The position numbers and the translations under genes were made by a program. A stretch of DNA of 34,905 nucleotides from Acidobacteria bacterium Ga0077553 (GTDB taxonomy: Bacteria > Acidobacteriota > Terriglobia > Bryobacterales > Bryobacteraceae): NCBI GenBank assembly GCA_001464575.1, contig LNFE01000198.1:1-34905 (forward strand), written 5' to 3'. Each line of letters starts with the position of its first letter. The first letter of the stretch is position 1. The notes under the pieces are model-generated. The model did not search any database. It had not been told where the DNA came from and worked only from the letters and a program-made list of their open reading frames with translations. This document shows positions 1 to 9,277 of this stretch, piece after piece.

Positions 1-840
<840 letters not shown>

Positions 841-863
841 CCCAAAGCAGTTTCAGTTCGATG

Positions 864-895
864 AAAAAGGCCACCGCCCGCACGGTGGCCTTTTT
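864..895 (+). terminator. Rho-independent terminator
   Basis: Perfect 13-bp inverted repeat, 864-876 against 883-895, with a 6-base loop. The GC core GGCCACCG/CGGTGGCC is followed by a T5 run at 891-895. It lies 24 bases after the stop of the preceding gene. The flanking A5/T5 makes it potentially bidirectional. Confidence 0.93.
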
Positions 896-947
896 CATTT
901 TCATCGACTTGTCATGGAGAAGTAATGCTGTGTTACGATTCGGTCCC

Positions 948-953
948 TAGAAT
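948..953 (+). promoter_or_regulatory. Candidate -10 element (TAGAAT) for a near-leaderless transcript
   Basis: TAGAAT ends 8 bases before the ATG at 962, so transcription would start at or next to the start codon. No convincing -35 box is seen at the usual distance, and there is no Shine-Dalgarno sequence in front of 962. Confidence 0.35.
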
Positions 954-961
954 TGGACCTG

Positions 962-1726
962 ATGAAGATCCATGTAAAACGGTTTCTTGTGCTGGCGGGT
1001 CTCTCCGCCGCGATTTTGTCCGCACAGACGCCCGGTCCTGTCACTGTGATCAACTACAGCAATCTGGACGTGAAGGCCCCCGTGGCCCCCGGTTCGATTG
1101 CGAGTGCTTACGGCAACTTCGGCACCGTCACCACCACGGCGCTGACCTCCCTTAACCCGATGCCCACGACACTGGCGAATGTTCGCCTGACTGTCGAAGG
1201 CGTCAATGCGCCGCTCTATTTCGTGTCGGCCAACCAGATTAACTTCGTTGTTCCCGTGGGCGCCGCGACCGGCAGCGCGGCGGTGGAAGTCATTAATGGC
1301 AGCGCGACGGTCGCCCGTGGCACTGTTAATGTGTACGATTTCTGGCCCGCCTTAGCGACGGCTGGCACCGCTGCTACCCGTCCTGCCATTGCCCAGAACC
1401 AGGACTTCGGGATCAATAGCCAAGGTACCCGCGCCCGCCGAGGCGAAGTAATCCAGCTCTACGCCACCGGCTGCGGAGTCACCAATCCCCGGGTGACCGA
1501 CGGTGCTCCCCCGGCGGCTCTTTCCCGTACCGTAGCCGACGTCAAGGTGACCATCTCGGTGGTCGAGGTCACGCCCCAGTTTGCTGGCGCTCATCCGCAA
1601 TTCCCCGGGATTTGCCAGATCAACGCAGTTATCCCCGATCAGAGTTTCATCTCTGGCCAAGTGCCGGTTATCGTGACCGTCAATGGAATTGCCAGCAATG
1701 CGGTTTCGATCTGGGTGGCTGAATAA
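962..1726 (+). CDS. Exported TIGR03437-family protein
   Basis: The 254-residue protein starts with a Sec signal peptide (K-R-F then a hydrophobic stretch ending L-S-A-Q-T, cleavage near residue 21-22). I prefer the ATG at 962 to the in-frame TTG at 953 because the signal peptide is better formed from there. The mature part matches the acidobacterial TIGR03437 domain: an S-A-Y-G-N-F-G segment near the N-terminus, F-V-S-A-N-Q-I-N-F-V-V-P in the middle, R-G-E-V-I-Q-L-Y-A-T-G-C-G-V, and near the end F-P-G-I-C-Q-I-N-A-V-I-P. This family is expanded in Solibacter-like genomes and has no assigned biochemical role; it is often attached to secreted proteins. It is the first gene of a unit that continues, 21 bases later, with a TonB-dependent receptor, so a surface or periplasmic role is likely. 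Confidence 0.85.
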   Translation: MKIHVKRFLVLAGLSAAILSAQTPGPVTVINYSNLDVKAPVAPGSIASAYGNFGTVTTTALTSLNPMPTTLANVRLTVEGVNAPLYFVSANQINFVVPVGAATGSAAVEVINGSATVARGTVNVYDFWPALATAGTAATRPAIAQNQDFGINSQGTRARRGEVIQLYATGCGVTNPRVTDGAPPAALSRTVADVKVTISVVEVTPQFAGAHPQFPGICQINAVIPDQSFISGQVPVIVTVNGIASNAVSIWVAE

Positions 1727-1747
1727 CTCCCTGTCCGAATACTTCCT

Positions 1748-4513
1748 ATGAAACACTCCATGAGAACCGGGCTGGTTCTGATGGCGCTCCTCACAAGCGC
1801 CTTCGCGCAACCAGCCGGCAAGGGCAACGTTACCGGCACCATTTTTGATGCGGCAACGGGACGCCCCATACCGCTAGTGCAGATCGAGGTTGACGGCGTA
1901 TCGGATGGGAAAATGACCACCGACACCGAAGGCCGTTACACGATCACTCTCTCCCCAGGCAAGTACAAGCTGCGGCTTACGAGCACGAACCACCTGGAAA
2001 CAACGATTGACGACATAGAAGTAAAAGCTGGCGAAATCACCGAAGCCAGCTCTGTACTGCAGCAGAAAGGCGCTGTCACCACGCTCGACGTGGTCGAAAA
2101 AGTTGGTGCGCTGCAGACCACCGCCGAGTCCGTCCTGACTGAAAGGAAACTCGCGGCCACCGTCAGTGACGCCATCTCCCGCGACGATATCAAAGCCAGT
2201 ACGGCCTCTGATGCCGCCGGAGCACTCGAAAAGGTGACCGGCATCTCTATCGTGGACGGCGGCTTCGTCTTCGTTCGCGGCCTTGGTGAGCGATACTCCT
2301 CGACCATGCTCAATAACGCGATGGTCCCCACCACGGAACCAGAACGCCGGGTGGTGCCGCTCGACCTCTTCCCCGCCTCGCTCATCGATAACATCAAGGT
2401 CGTAAAGACCTACAGCGCCGATCTCCCTGGCGAGTTCTCCGGTGGCCTGGTTCAGATGCAGACCACCGAGTTTCCTGCTCAGAAGACGATGACCGTTTCC
2501 GTTAATTATGGCTTTAACTCGCAGACTGCCGGGAAGCGTTTCAGCAGCTTCGCCGGGGGCGCGCGCGATGCTTTTGGCTTCGATGACGGCAACCGCGGCT
2601 TACCGGCCGGAATCCCGGCTGATCGCCGGCTGTTTGTCGGTAGCTTCTCCGATCAGGAGTTTCAGCAGTTTGGCCGGTCCTTTAATCCTGACTACGAAAT
2701 CCGCCCCGTTTCTTCCGCGCGGCCAACGCAGACCTACTCCATCTCCGGTGGCAACACCTGGGGCAAGCTCGGGGTGGTAGCGGCAGTAACGTTCAATAAC
2801 TCGCCTCAGCAGACTCCCGAAGAGCGGCGCTTCCTCGTGAACAGCGGTGGCGGCCGTCCGCAGATCTTCTCCGATTACCAGTTCAACGTCGGCAACGAGT
2901 CAGCCCGCATCGGCGCCGTGTTGAACGCGGCCTACCGGATCAACAACGCGAACAAAGTCATCTTCCGCAATACCCTCACCCGCGATACGGACAAAGAAGC
3001 CCGGTTCATCTCGGGTCTGAACGGCGGCAACGGCCAGGATATCCTCTCGGAACGTCTTCGCTGGACCGAACGCGGCTTGATGTCCACCGGCATTGAAGGC
3101 GACCACGCCGTGGCCCGCCTCAAGAACAGCGTATTCCACTGGCAGTTCACCTTCTCGAACTCTGACCGGTCCGAACCTGACCTTCGCGAAACCATACGGG
3201 GCCGTGAGCCGGGTTCCACCCAGCCCTACGCCTTCCTGAATTTGCCGGAGTCGGGTCTTCGGTTCTTCTCCGAACTGAAGGATAAAATCTACGAACCGCA
3301 GGCCGACTGGTCGATCCCGTTCTTTAAGGGTAAGTTCAGCGGTCTGTGGAAGACTGGGTTCCGCGGCACCATCCGCCGTCGTGACTTCGATAGCCGCCGG
3401 TTCCGGTTCTTCCCTATTCGCGCCGGCACGATCGACTTTACGCAGCCGACCAACACCGTTCTCGGTTCGAATAACATCCGGCCCGACGGCTTTGCGGTTC
3501 GCGAAATCACCCGCGGTACCGATCGGTACAACGCGTTGATGGACATCTATGGCGGCTACAGCATGGTCGACTTGGCCATCGGAGCCCGCTGGCGGGTCAT
3601 TTCTGGCTTCCGAATCGAGGACGCGCAGATCAACGTTACGACGCTCGATCCGCTGGTTCCCGGTGGCATCCCGTCGTTTGCCAATCTTAACAATCGGGAT
3701 CTGCTTCCCGCGGTCAATGTTATTTATCAGTTGACGGCCAAGCAGAATCTCCGCTTCGGCTATGGCCGAACGGTAAACCGCCCCGACTTCCGCGAACTGT
3801 CACCCTTCGAATTCACGAACGTTGTCGGCGGCTACTCCACCGTCGGTAACCCGAACCTTCGCCGCGCCAAGATCGATAACTTTGACGTCCGCTGGGAGTG
3901 GTTCCTGGGAGGGAATCAGGTAATCGCGGCAAGTTACTTCTTTAAGCGGTTCCAGGATCCGATCGAACAGATCTACCGCCCGACCGCTTCCGAATTGCGC
4001 CAAAGCTTTTTGAACGTGGATAGCGCCAGGAATCAAGGTGTCGAAGTCGAATGGCGCCAGGGTCTCGGCCGCTTCAACAAGTCTTTGCGTGATTTCGGCA
4101 TTCAGGCGAACCTCACGCTTGTCGATTCCGATGTCACCATTCCGACCGATCAGTTCGTTCAACTTACCTCGGCCAATCGCCCGCTGGTCGGCCAGTCCCG
4201 CTACATCTTCAACGTCATCGCCGAATGGCAGCGGGCCGCTTTGCGGTCCAACGGCCGCTTCTACGTAAATTCTGTCTCTCGCCGCATCACCGATGTGGGT
4301 ACGTTCCAACTCCCGGACATCTACCAGGAGCGGAATATTCTGCTCGACTTTGTTTACGAGTACAGCATTAAAGAGGACGGAAAGTGGAAGCTGCGCTTCA
4401 GCGGTGAAAACCTCAATAACAACATCTACCGGCAGACGCAGGCCGACTTCGTTGTCCGCCGGTTCCAAATCGGTCGTACCTTTACGATCGGCACCAGTTA
4501 TACGTTTTTCTAA
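1748..4513 (+). CDS. TonB-dependent receptor with N-terminal carboxypeptidase-regulatory domain
   Basis: 921 residues. A signal peptide (residues 1-20, ending F-A-Q) is followed by a carboxypeptidase regulatory-like beta-sandwich (about 25-110; G-N-V-T-G-T-I-F-D and G-R-Y-T-I-T-L-S-P-G-K-Y). The plug domain follows at about 125-250, including V-F-V-R-G-L-G-E-R-Y-S-S and E-F-S-G-G-L-V-Q-M. The rest is an outer-membrane beta-barrel ending in the expected terminal aromatic residue (Y-T-F-F). Such receptors import large or scarce substrates through the outer membrane using TonB energy; the substrate is not evident. A TonB box was not recognised with certainty. It sits between the TIGR03437 protein (21-base gap) and an exported beta-helix protein (25-base gap), all in one terminator-bounded unit, which suggests the flanking proteins are accessory or surface partners. 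Confidence 0.93.
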   Translation: MKHSMRTGLVLMALLTSAFAQPAGKGNVTGTIFDAATGRPIPLVQIEVDGVSDGKMTTDTEGRYTITLSPGKYKLRLTSTNHLETTIDDIEVKAGEITEASSVLQQKGAVTTLDVVEKVGALQTTAESVLTERKLAATVSDAISRDDIKASTASDAAGALEKVTGISIVDGGFVFVRGLGERYSSTMLNNAMVPTTEPERRVVPLDLFPASLIDNIKVVKTYSADLPGEFSGGLVQMQTTEFPAQKTMTVSVNYGFNSQTAGKRFSSFAGGARDAFGFDDGNRGLPAGIPADRRLFVGSFSDQEFQQFGRSFNPDYEIRPVSSARPTQTYSISGGNTWGKLGVVAAVTFNNSPQQTPEERRFLVNSGGGRPQIFSDYQFNVGNESARIGAVLNAAYRINNANKVIFRNTLTRDTDKEARFISGLNGGNGQDILSERLRWTERGLMSTGIEGDHAVARLKNSVFHWQFTFSNSDRSEPDLRETIRGREPGSTQPYAFLNLPESGLRFFSELKDKIYEPQADWSIPFFKGKFSGLWKTGFRGTIRRRDFDSRRFRFFPIRAGTIDFTQPTNTVLGSNNIRPDGFAVREITRGTDRYNALMDIYGGYSMVDLAIGARWRVISGFRIEDAQINVTTLDPLVPGGIPSFANLNNRDLLPAVNVIYQLTAKQNLRFGYGRTVNRPDFRELSPFEFTNVVGGYSTVGNPNLRRAKIDNFDVRWEWFLGGNQVIAASYFFKRFQDPIEQIYRPTASELRQSFLNVDSARNQGVEVEWRQGLGRFNKSLRDFGIQANLTLVDSDVTIPTDQFVQLTSANRPLVGQSRYIFNVIAEWQRAALRSNGRFYVNSVSRRITDVGTFQLPDIYQERNILLDFVYEYSIKEDGKWKLRFSGENLNNNIYRQTQADFVVRRFQIGRTFTIGTSYTFF

Positions 4514-4538
4514 CTCTAACAAGGAATAACACCGAGCT

Positions 4539-6293
4539 ATGCGAAAGATTACTCTCGCCACCGCGGCGCTGGGCTTGCTCAGCACCGGCCTCGTTGCCGC
4601 CGAAGGTCCCGTTTTCCGGACCGTCAGCGCCAGCCAGGCCGAGCGCGAAATCAGTGGATTCACCAGCGTTTCTTCGACCGCCGCCATGTGGGTATGGGCC
4701 GACAAACAGGTCTACCGCCCTGGCGAACAATTGACTGTCCGCTGGACTGTGAAGCCGAACAATGATCTGTACCCCTACACGATCGTGGCCTACCGGCAAA
4801 ACAACCAGAACGGCGCTAAGTTCTACCTGCCAGCCAACAACAACACCGCCACCGACTTCTTCGGCAATACCCCGGCGCAGGGCTTCCGCATCGTGCGGAT
4901 CCCGGAAGCGACCAAGGCCACCGTGGCCACGGTCACGGTTCCCGAAGAGTTCGGTATGCACACGCTCGTCGTGCAGCTGCGCGATTACACGGGCACCCGT
5001 CCGGTGAAGACCGCCTACTTCAAGTTCAGCGTGGTCCGCGGCACCGTTGACCTGCCCGCCAACATCACTGAGAACCGTACCCTCACCTCTGACAATGCCT
5101 ACAGCATCCGTGGCATCGTCACCGTCCGGAACAACGCTACGCTCACCATCGAACCCGGCACCGTCATCATCGGCCAGCCCGGCTCGCAGCCGCCTTCGGT
5201 CTTGCTCGTTGCCAACAATGGCAAGATCATGGCGGAAGGTACCCGTTCGCGTCCCATCATCATGACCTCTTCCCAGCCCATCGGCCGCCGTCAGCGCGGT
5301 GACTGGGGTGGTCTCGTCATGCTTGGCCAAGCCCCGATCAACGATCCGGCCGGCTTCCTGACCATTGAAGGTCTTCCGGAACTACCGGAAACCCGCTACG
5401 GCGGCACCGATGCCAACCACAGCTGCGGCAGCTTGAAGTATGTTCGTGTCGAGTTCGCCGGCGCACTGCTACGTCCCAACGAAGAAACCAACTCCATCAC
5501 CTGGGGCGGTTGCGGCAAGGGCACGAAGGGCGAATATCTCCAGGCCCACTACGGCCTCGACGATGCCTTCGAATGGTTTGGCGGCACCAACGACGCCAAG
5601 TACCTGGTCGGCACCTATACGGCTGACGACTTCATCGACGGACAGGTCGGCTGGAGCGGCCGCCTACAGCACGGCGTTATGGTCGCAAACGACGACCTGT
5701 CGAACCGCGGCATCGAAATGGACAACTACGAGCGGAACTTCGCCGCCCGCCCTCTCGGCAAACCCACTATGTACAACCTGACTTTCGTCGGCGGTGGCGC
5801 GCGCGGCTTTGACGAAGCCGACTCTCCTTGCCTGTACTTCCGGCGTGGCGCCGGCGGTTCGTACAACAACATGCTCTGCTACAACTGGATCACCCGGACT
5901 GTAGGCGGCGCCAACATCGCCGACAGCATCCAGCCCAACATCGCCAGTGGTGACTTCACCATCAACGGTGTACTCTCCTGGAACAACGGCTTCAACACCA
6001 CGCCGGCTGCCCCGGCCACGACCGACGGCCAAGTGGTGGCCGATTTCCGCGCGCTGCTCAACGGTGCTGCGGCTCAGTTGTTGATCGCTGATACCTTGCT
6101 CCGCCGCCCGCTCGAGCGCTCCGACCCGGACTTCCGTCCGCTCACCGGCTCGCCCGTCTTCCGCGCCAACTGGGTGCAGCCGCCCGACGACGGCTTCTTT
6201 GACCAGTGGGCCACGTGGATCGGCGGCTTCGGCGACCACGATTGGACCGAGGAATGGGCGAGCTTCGCTCAGGAACAGGATCTGCAGCCGTAA
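4539..6293 (+). CDS. Exported right-handed beta-helix-type protein, partner of the TonB receptor
   Basis: 584 residues with a Sec signal peptide (cleavage near V-A-A-E, residue 21). Residues ~45-170 look like an Ig/MG2-type domain (Y-R-P-G-E-Q-L-T-V-R-W). From ~175 the protein has the pattern of a family common beside outer-membrane receptors in Bacteroidota and Proteobacteria: L-T-I-E-P-G-T-V-I, then G-K-I-M-A-E-G-T, then G-D-W-G-G-L-V-M-L-G, then L-K-Y-V-R-V-E-F-A-G, and D-D-A-F-E-W-F-G-G-T. These are turns of a parallel beta-helix; the biochemical role is not established. Several cysteines (S-C-G-S, G-G-C-G-K-G, D-S-P-C, M-L-C-Y) may form disulfides. AAGGA at 4521-4525 is a distant ribosome binding site. 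A strong terminator follows, making this the last gene of the unit. Confidence 0.75.
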   Translation: MRKITLATAALGLLSTGLVAAEGPVFRTVSASQAEREISGFTSVSSTAAMWVWADKQVYRPGEQLTVRWTVKPNNDLYPYTIVAYRQNNQNGAKFYLPANNNTATDFFGNTPAQGFRIVRIPEATKATVATVTVPEEFGMHTLVVQLRDYTGTRPVKTAYFKFSVVRGTVDLPANITENRTLTSDNAYSIRGIVTVRNNATLTIEPGTVIIGQPGSQPPSVLLVANNGKIMAEGTRSRPIIMTSSQPIGRRQRGDWGGLVMLGQAPINDPAGFLTIEGLPELPETRYGGTDANHSCGSLKYVRVEFAGALLRPNEETNSITWGGCGKGTKGEYLQAHYGLDDAFEWFGGTNDAKYLVGTYTADDFIDGQVGWSGRLQHGVMVANDDLSNRGIEMDNYERNFAARPLGKPTMYNLTFVGGGARGFDEADSPCLYFRRGAGGSYNNMLCYNWITRTVGGANIADSIQPNIASGDFTINGVLSWNNGFNTTPAAPATTDGQVVADFRALLNGAAAQLLIADTLLRRPLERSDPDFRPLTGSPVFRANWVQPPDDGFFDQWATWIGGFGDHDWTEEWASFAQEQDLQP

Positions 6294-6321
6294 TCGCGAC
6301 TGCACGATAGCCATACTCTAC

Positions 6322-6349
6322 GCCCGCGGCCCCGGCCGCGGGCTTTTTT
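6322..6349 (+). terminator. Rho-independent terminator
   Basis: Perfect 9-bp all-GC stem, GCCCGCGGC (6322-6330) with GCCGCGGGC (6335-6343), a 4-base loop, then T6 at 6344-6349. It closes the TIGR03437 / receptor / beta-helix unit 28 bases after the last stop codon. Confidence 0.93.
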
Positions 6350-6370
6350 CGTCTATCATCTAATTTTCTT

Positions 6371-6949
6371 ATGCGGACCCTTCTCCTGCTGGCGCTCGCG
6401 GTCCCCTTGTGGGCCCAAGACCAGAAAATCCTCATTATTGGCGACTCCATTTCCATCGGCTATACCCCGTTCGTCGCTAAGGCTCTGGCTCAAAAAGCCA
6501 CCGTCGTCCACAACGAAGGCAACGCCGCCCACACCGGTAACGGGGTCGCCAAACTCGATCAGTGGCTCGGCGATACCCGGTGGGACGTGATCCACTTCAA
6601 CTTCGGGTTGCACGACTTGAAGATCATGGAGGGAGGCCAGCGCCAGGTTCCGCTGGCCGAGTATGAAACGAATCTGCGGGCGATCGTAAAACGATTGCGA
6701 CAAACCAAGGCTAAATTGATCTGGGCCTCCACCACGCCGGTGCCGCCCGGCAAGGTGAGTCCACTGCGTGAACCGGCCGATGTTCCCCAGTACAACGCCG
6801 TTGCCGCGCGCATCATGAAGGCGGAAAAGATTCGAGTGAACGATCTGTTTGCGGCCGATCACTCGGGCCAGTTGCCCGCCAATGTCCACTACACCCCGGC
6901 CGGCTACGAAGCCCTCGCCCGTCAAGTTTTAAAGGTACTTTCCAAATGA
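6371..6949 (+). CDS. Exported SGNH/GDSL-type hydrolase (putative esterase)
   Basis: 192 residues. A short signal peptide (ends W-A-Q, residue 16) precedes a compact SGNH domain. Block I is I-I-G-D-S-I-S with nucleophile Ser26. Block II is N-E-G-N. Block III is F-N-F-G-L-H-D, with His where classic GDSL enzymes have Asn, a variant common in bacterial SGNH proteins. Block V is N-V-H-Y-T-P-A-G-Y with His173. The acidic residue normally just before this His is not apparent (the residues are A-N-V-H), so a Ser-His arrangement or a non-canonical acid is possible. Likely a periplasmic carbohydrate or ester deacetylase/esterase; substrate unknown. The stop overlaps the next start by four bases (ATGA at 6946), so it is translationally coupled to the aldo-keto reductase. 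Confidence 0.82.
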   Translation: MRTLLLLALAVPLWAQDQKILIIGDSISIGYTPFVAKALAQKATVVHNEGNAAHTGNGVAKLDQWLGDTRWDVIHFNFGLHDLKIMEGGQRQVPLAEYETNLRAIVKRLRQTKAKLIWASTTPVPPGKVSPLREPADVPQYNAVAARIMKAEKIRVNDLFAADHSGQLPANVHYTPAGYEALARQVLKVLSK

Positions 6950-7869
6950 ACTCCCGTCTCGTACTCGGCACCATGACGTTCGGCTCCCAATTGGACGAAG
7001 CCGATTCGCTTCGCCTCATCGATTCCGCGCTCGACTACGGCATTACGTTCCTCGACACCGCCAACGTCTACAACATGGGCCGCAGCGAAGAGATCGTCGC
7101 CAAGGCGCTCAAGGGCCGTCGCGACAAGATTCGCCTGGCGACGAAAGTTCGCGGCAAGATGGGCGATGGGCCGGACGATATCGGCCTCTCCGCGGCCGCG
7201 ATCAACAAGCAGATCGACGCCTCGCTGCGGCGCCTCGAAACCGACTACGTCGACGTCTACTACCTCCATATGCCAGACCCGGCGACGCCGATTGAGGAGA
7301 CGCTTGAAGCCGTGGCGCGCCTGGTGGACGCGGGCAAGGTCCGTCACTTGGCCTGCTCCAACTATCCGGCGTGGCAGGTGACGGAGATGCAGACGCTCTG
7401 CCGCCATCCGATGAAGATCTCGCAGCCGATGTACAACCTGCTGGCGCGCGGCATTGAGCCGGAGTATCTGCCGATGTGCGCCCGCTATGGGGTCGAAACG
7501 TACATCTATAACCCGCTCGCCGGGGGGCTGCTGACCGGCAAACAGGCGGCGGCAGCTCCCCTGCCCGGCACCCGCTTCGACGGCAACCAGATGTACCTCG
7601 ACCGGTACTGGCACCCGGCGCAGTTCGCGGCTGTCGAAGAGCTGAAGGCAATTGCCGCCGCGGCGGGGCGCAGCATGATCAGCATGAGCCTGGGCTGGCT
7701 GCTGCATCACACTCCTATTACCGGTGTCATCCTGGGCGCCAGCAAGCAGAGTCAGCTCGATGCCAACGTCGCCGCGGCCAACGAGGGTCCGTTGAGCCCG
7801 GAGACCCTGGAGGCGATCAATCAAGTATGGGCCAAGCTGCGCGGCATTACTCCGCAGTACAACCGATGA
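6946..7869 (+). CDS. Aldo/keto reductase
   Basis: 307 residues, the usual length for the family and without a signal peptide, so cytosolic. The NADPH-dependent (alpha/beta)8 barrel signatures are present: G-T-M-T-F-G at the start, the catalytic tetrad Asp37, Tyr42, Lys67 and His108 (F-L-D-T-A-N-V-Y, A-T-K-V, Y-Y-L-H), and the late cofactor-binding segment G-V-I-L-G-A-S-K. Such enzymes reduce sugar or small-molecule carbonyls or run in reverse. It starts inside the stop of the upstream SGNH hydrolase (ATGA), so the two are probably made together. A deacetylase plus a reductase would suit carbohydrate processing, but this is inference. Confidence 0.93.
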   Translation: MNSRLVLGTMTFGSQLDEADSLRLIDSALDYGITFLDTANVYNMGRSEEIVAKALKGRRDKIRLATKVRGKMGDGPDDIGLSAAAINKQIDASLRRLETDYVDVYYLHMPDPATPIEETLEAVARLVDAGKVRHLACSNYPAWQVTEMQTLCRHPMKISQPMYNLLARGIEPEYLPMCARYGVETYIYNPLAGGLLTGKQAAAAPLPGTRFDGNQMYLDRYWHPAQFAAVEELKAIAAAAGRSMISMSLGWLLHHTPITGVILGASKQSQLDANVAAANEGPLSPETLEAINQVWAKLRGITPQYNR

Positions 7870-7893
7870 CACGTTGACGTAACATTGCGAAGT

Positions 7894-7899
7894 CATACT
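7894..7899 (+). promoter_or_regulatory. Candidate -10 element (CATACT) close to the PhoX-like start
   Basis: CATACT ends 7 bases before the ATG at 7907, placing a transcription start at about the start codon. A TTGACG lies upstream at 7874-7879, but the 14-base spacer is short. The only purine-rich stretch (G5 at 7902-7906) abuts the ATG and is too close to act as a normal ribosome binding site. Confidence 0.35.
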
Positions 7900-7906
7900 A
7901 CGGGGG

Positions 7907-9259
7907 ATGAATCGTCGCCACCTCCTCCGCCAGACGTCCGCCCTCGCCGCCGGTTTTCTGGGGCTCAAGACCTTGTCCCAGCAGAGCTCCTACGCCCTGG
8001 CGCCCCAGCGCTACGGCCCCCTGCAGGCCGATCCAAACAAGCTCCTCGACCTGCCCGCCGGCTTCCGGTATGTGGCGATTTCGCGAACGGGAGAGAAGAT
8101 GGACGACGGGCTGGCCGTGCCGTCCTCGCACGATGGCATGGGCGCGTTCGCCGGGCCCAACGGTCGCACCATCATCGTCCGCAATCACGAACTCTCGCCG
8201 GGCGCGGCCCCGTCGAAGATCTACGGCGACCTGGCGCAACGAAAGCTGCTCTACGACGCCGGGAAAGGATCGACGCCCGGCCTGGGCGGCACCACGACGC
8301 TGCACTTCAACACGAAGACGCAAAAGCTGGAGAAGCACTTCCTCTCCTTGGCCGGTACCGCCCGGAACTGTGCCGGCGGCGTCACCCCGTGGGGAAGCTG
8401 GATCTCGTGCGAAGAGACGGTCCAGCGTGCTTCGAGTGATAACGCGCTCGAACAGGACCATGGCTTCAACTTCGAAGTGCGGGCCGCGCAAACCGGCTTG
8501 GTTACGCCGGTGCCGCTGAAAGCCATGGGCCGGATGAACCATGAAGCGATCACGTTCAATCCGGCGGGAACCATCGTCTACCAGACCGAGGACGCCGGCG
8601 ATAGCCTCTTCTACCGGTTCCTGCCCGAGACTCGCGGCGAACTCTGGAAGGGTGGGCGCCTGCAGGCCCTGGTCGTGCGGGACCGTCCCAGCCTCGATAC
8701 CCGCAATCTGACGGGTTCGAAGACGCCAGTGGCGGTGGGCCAGCCGCTCGACTGCTCGTGGATCGACATCGCCGATCCTCTCTCGCCCGGCAATGACTTG
8801 CGCCACCAAGGCTTCCAGAAGGGCGCGGCAAGATTCTCCCGCGGAGAGGGCGCCTGGACAAGCCGCGAGGCAGTATGGTTCGTTTGCACCGACGGCGGGA
8901 GCGCTCGCAAAGGTCAAGTTTGGCACTACGTCCCGAGCCCCTACGAGGGCCGGACGGAGGAGGCCCGCTATCCCGGGCGCCTTGAGCTTTTCTTTGAACC
9001 CAATGATGCCAGCGTCGTCGACAATCCGGACAACGTCGTTGTCGCGCCGTGGGGGGACCTGTTCTTGTGCGAAGACGGCCCCGGGCAGAACGGCGTTGTG
9101 TTGGTGACCCCGGAAGGGCACGCCTCGCGCTTCGCCATGAATTCGCTGAACAACAGCGAGATGTGTGGCGCCTGCTTCTCGCCCGATGGTTCGACGCTGT
9201 TCGTCAACACGCAGAATCCGGGGATCACCTTCGCCATTACCGGCCCCTGGCGGGGTTAG
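7907..9259 (+). CDS. Tat-exported PhoX-family (DUF839) protein
   Basis: 450 residues. The N-terminus is a twin-arginine signal (N-R-R-H-L-L-R then a hydrophobic A-L-A-A-G-F-L-G-L), implying export of a folded, cofactor-loaded protein. The body matches the PhoX-type beta-propeller: N-C-A-G-G-V-T-P-W-G-S-W with Cys155, followed by S-C-E-E-T, M-G-R-M-N-H-E, Y-Q-T-E-D, N-P-D-N-V-V-V-A-P-W-G-D-L, and a C-terminal P-D-G-S-T-L-F-V-N-T-Q-N-P-G. In characterised PhoX alkaline phosphatases the Cys of the N-C-A-G-G motif ligates iron next to calcium ions. The protein is shorter than classical PhoX (~600+ residues) but typical of DUF839 proteins. Phosphatase activity is plausible, not proven. The next gene starts 18 bases downstream. 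Confidence 0.85.
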   Translation: MNRRHLLRQTSALAAGFLGLKTLSQQSSYALAPQRYGPLQADPNKLLDLPAGFRYVAISRTGEKMDDGLAVPSSHDGMGAFAGPNGRTIIVRNHELSPGAAPSKIYGDLAQRKLLYDAGKGSTPGLGGTTTLHFNTKTQKLEKHFLSLAGTARNCAGGVTPWGSWISCEETVQRASSDNALEQDHGFNFEVRAAQTGLVTPVPLKAMGRMNHEAITFNPAGTIVYQTEDAGDSLFYRFLPETRGELWKGGRLQALVVRDRPSLDTRNLTGSKTPVAVGQPLDCSWIDIADPLSPGNDLRHQGFQKGAARFSRGEGAWTSREAVWFVCTDGGSARKGQVWHYVPSPYEGRTEEARYPGRLELFFEPNDASVVDNPDNVVVAPWGDLFLCEDGPGQNGVVLVTPEGHASRFAMNSLNNSEMCGACFSPDGSTLFVNTQNPGITFAITGPWRG

Positions 9260-9277
9260 TATGAAACTACTCGACCG

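Noticed and set aside
909..939. TTGTCA / TACGAT promoter before the TIGR03437 gene
   Set aside because: The 19-base spacer and poor -10 make it weaker than the TAGAAT element at 948-953.
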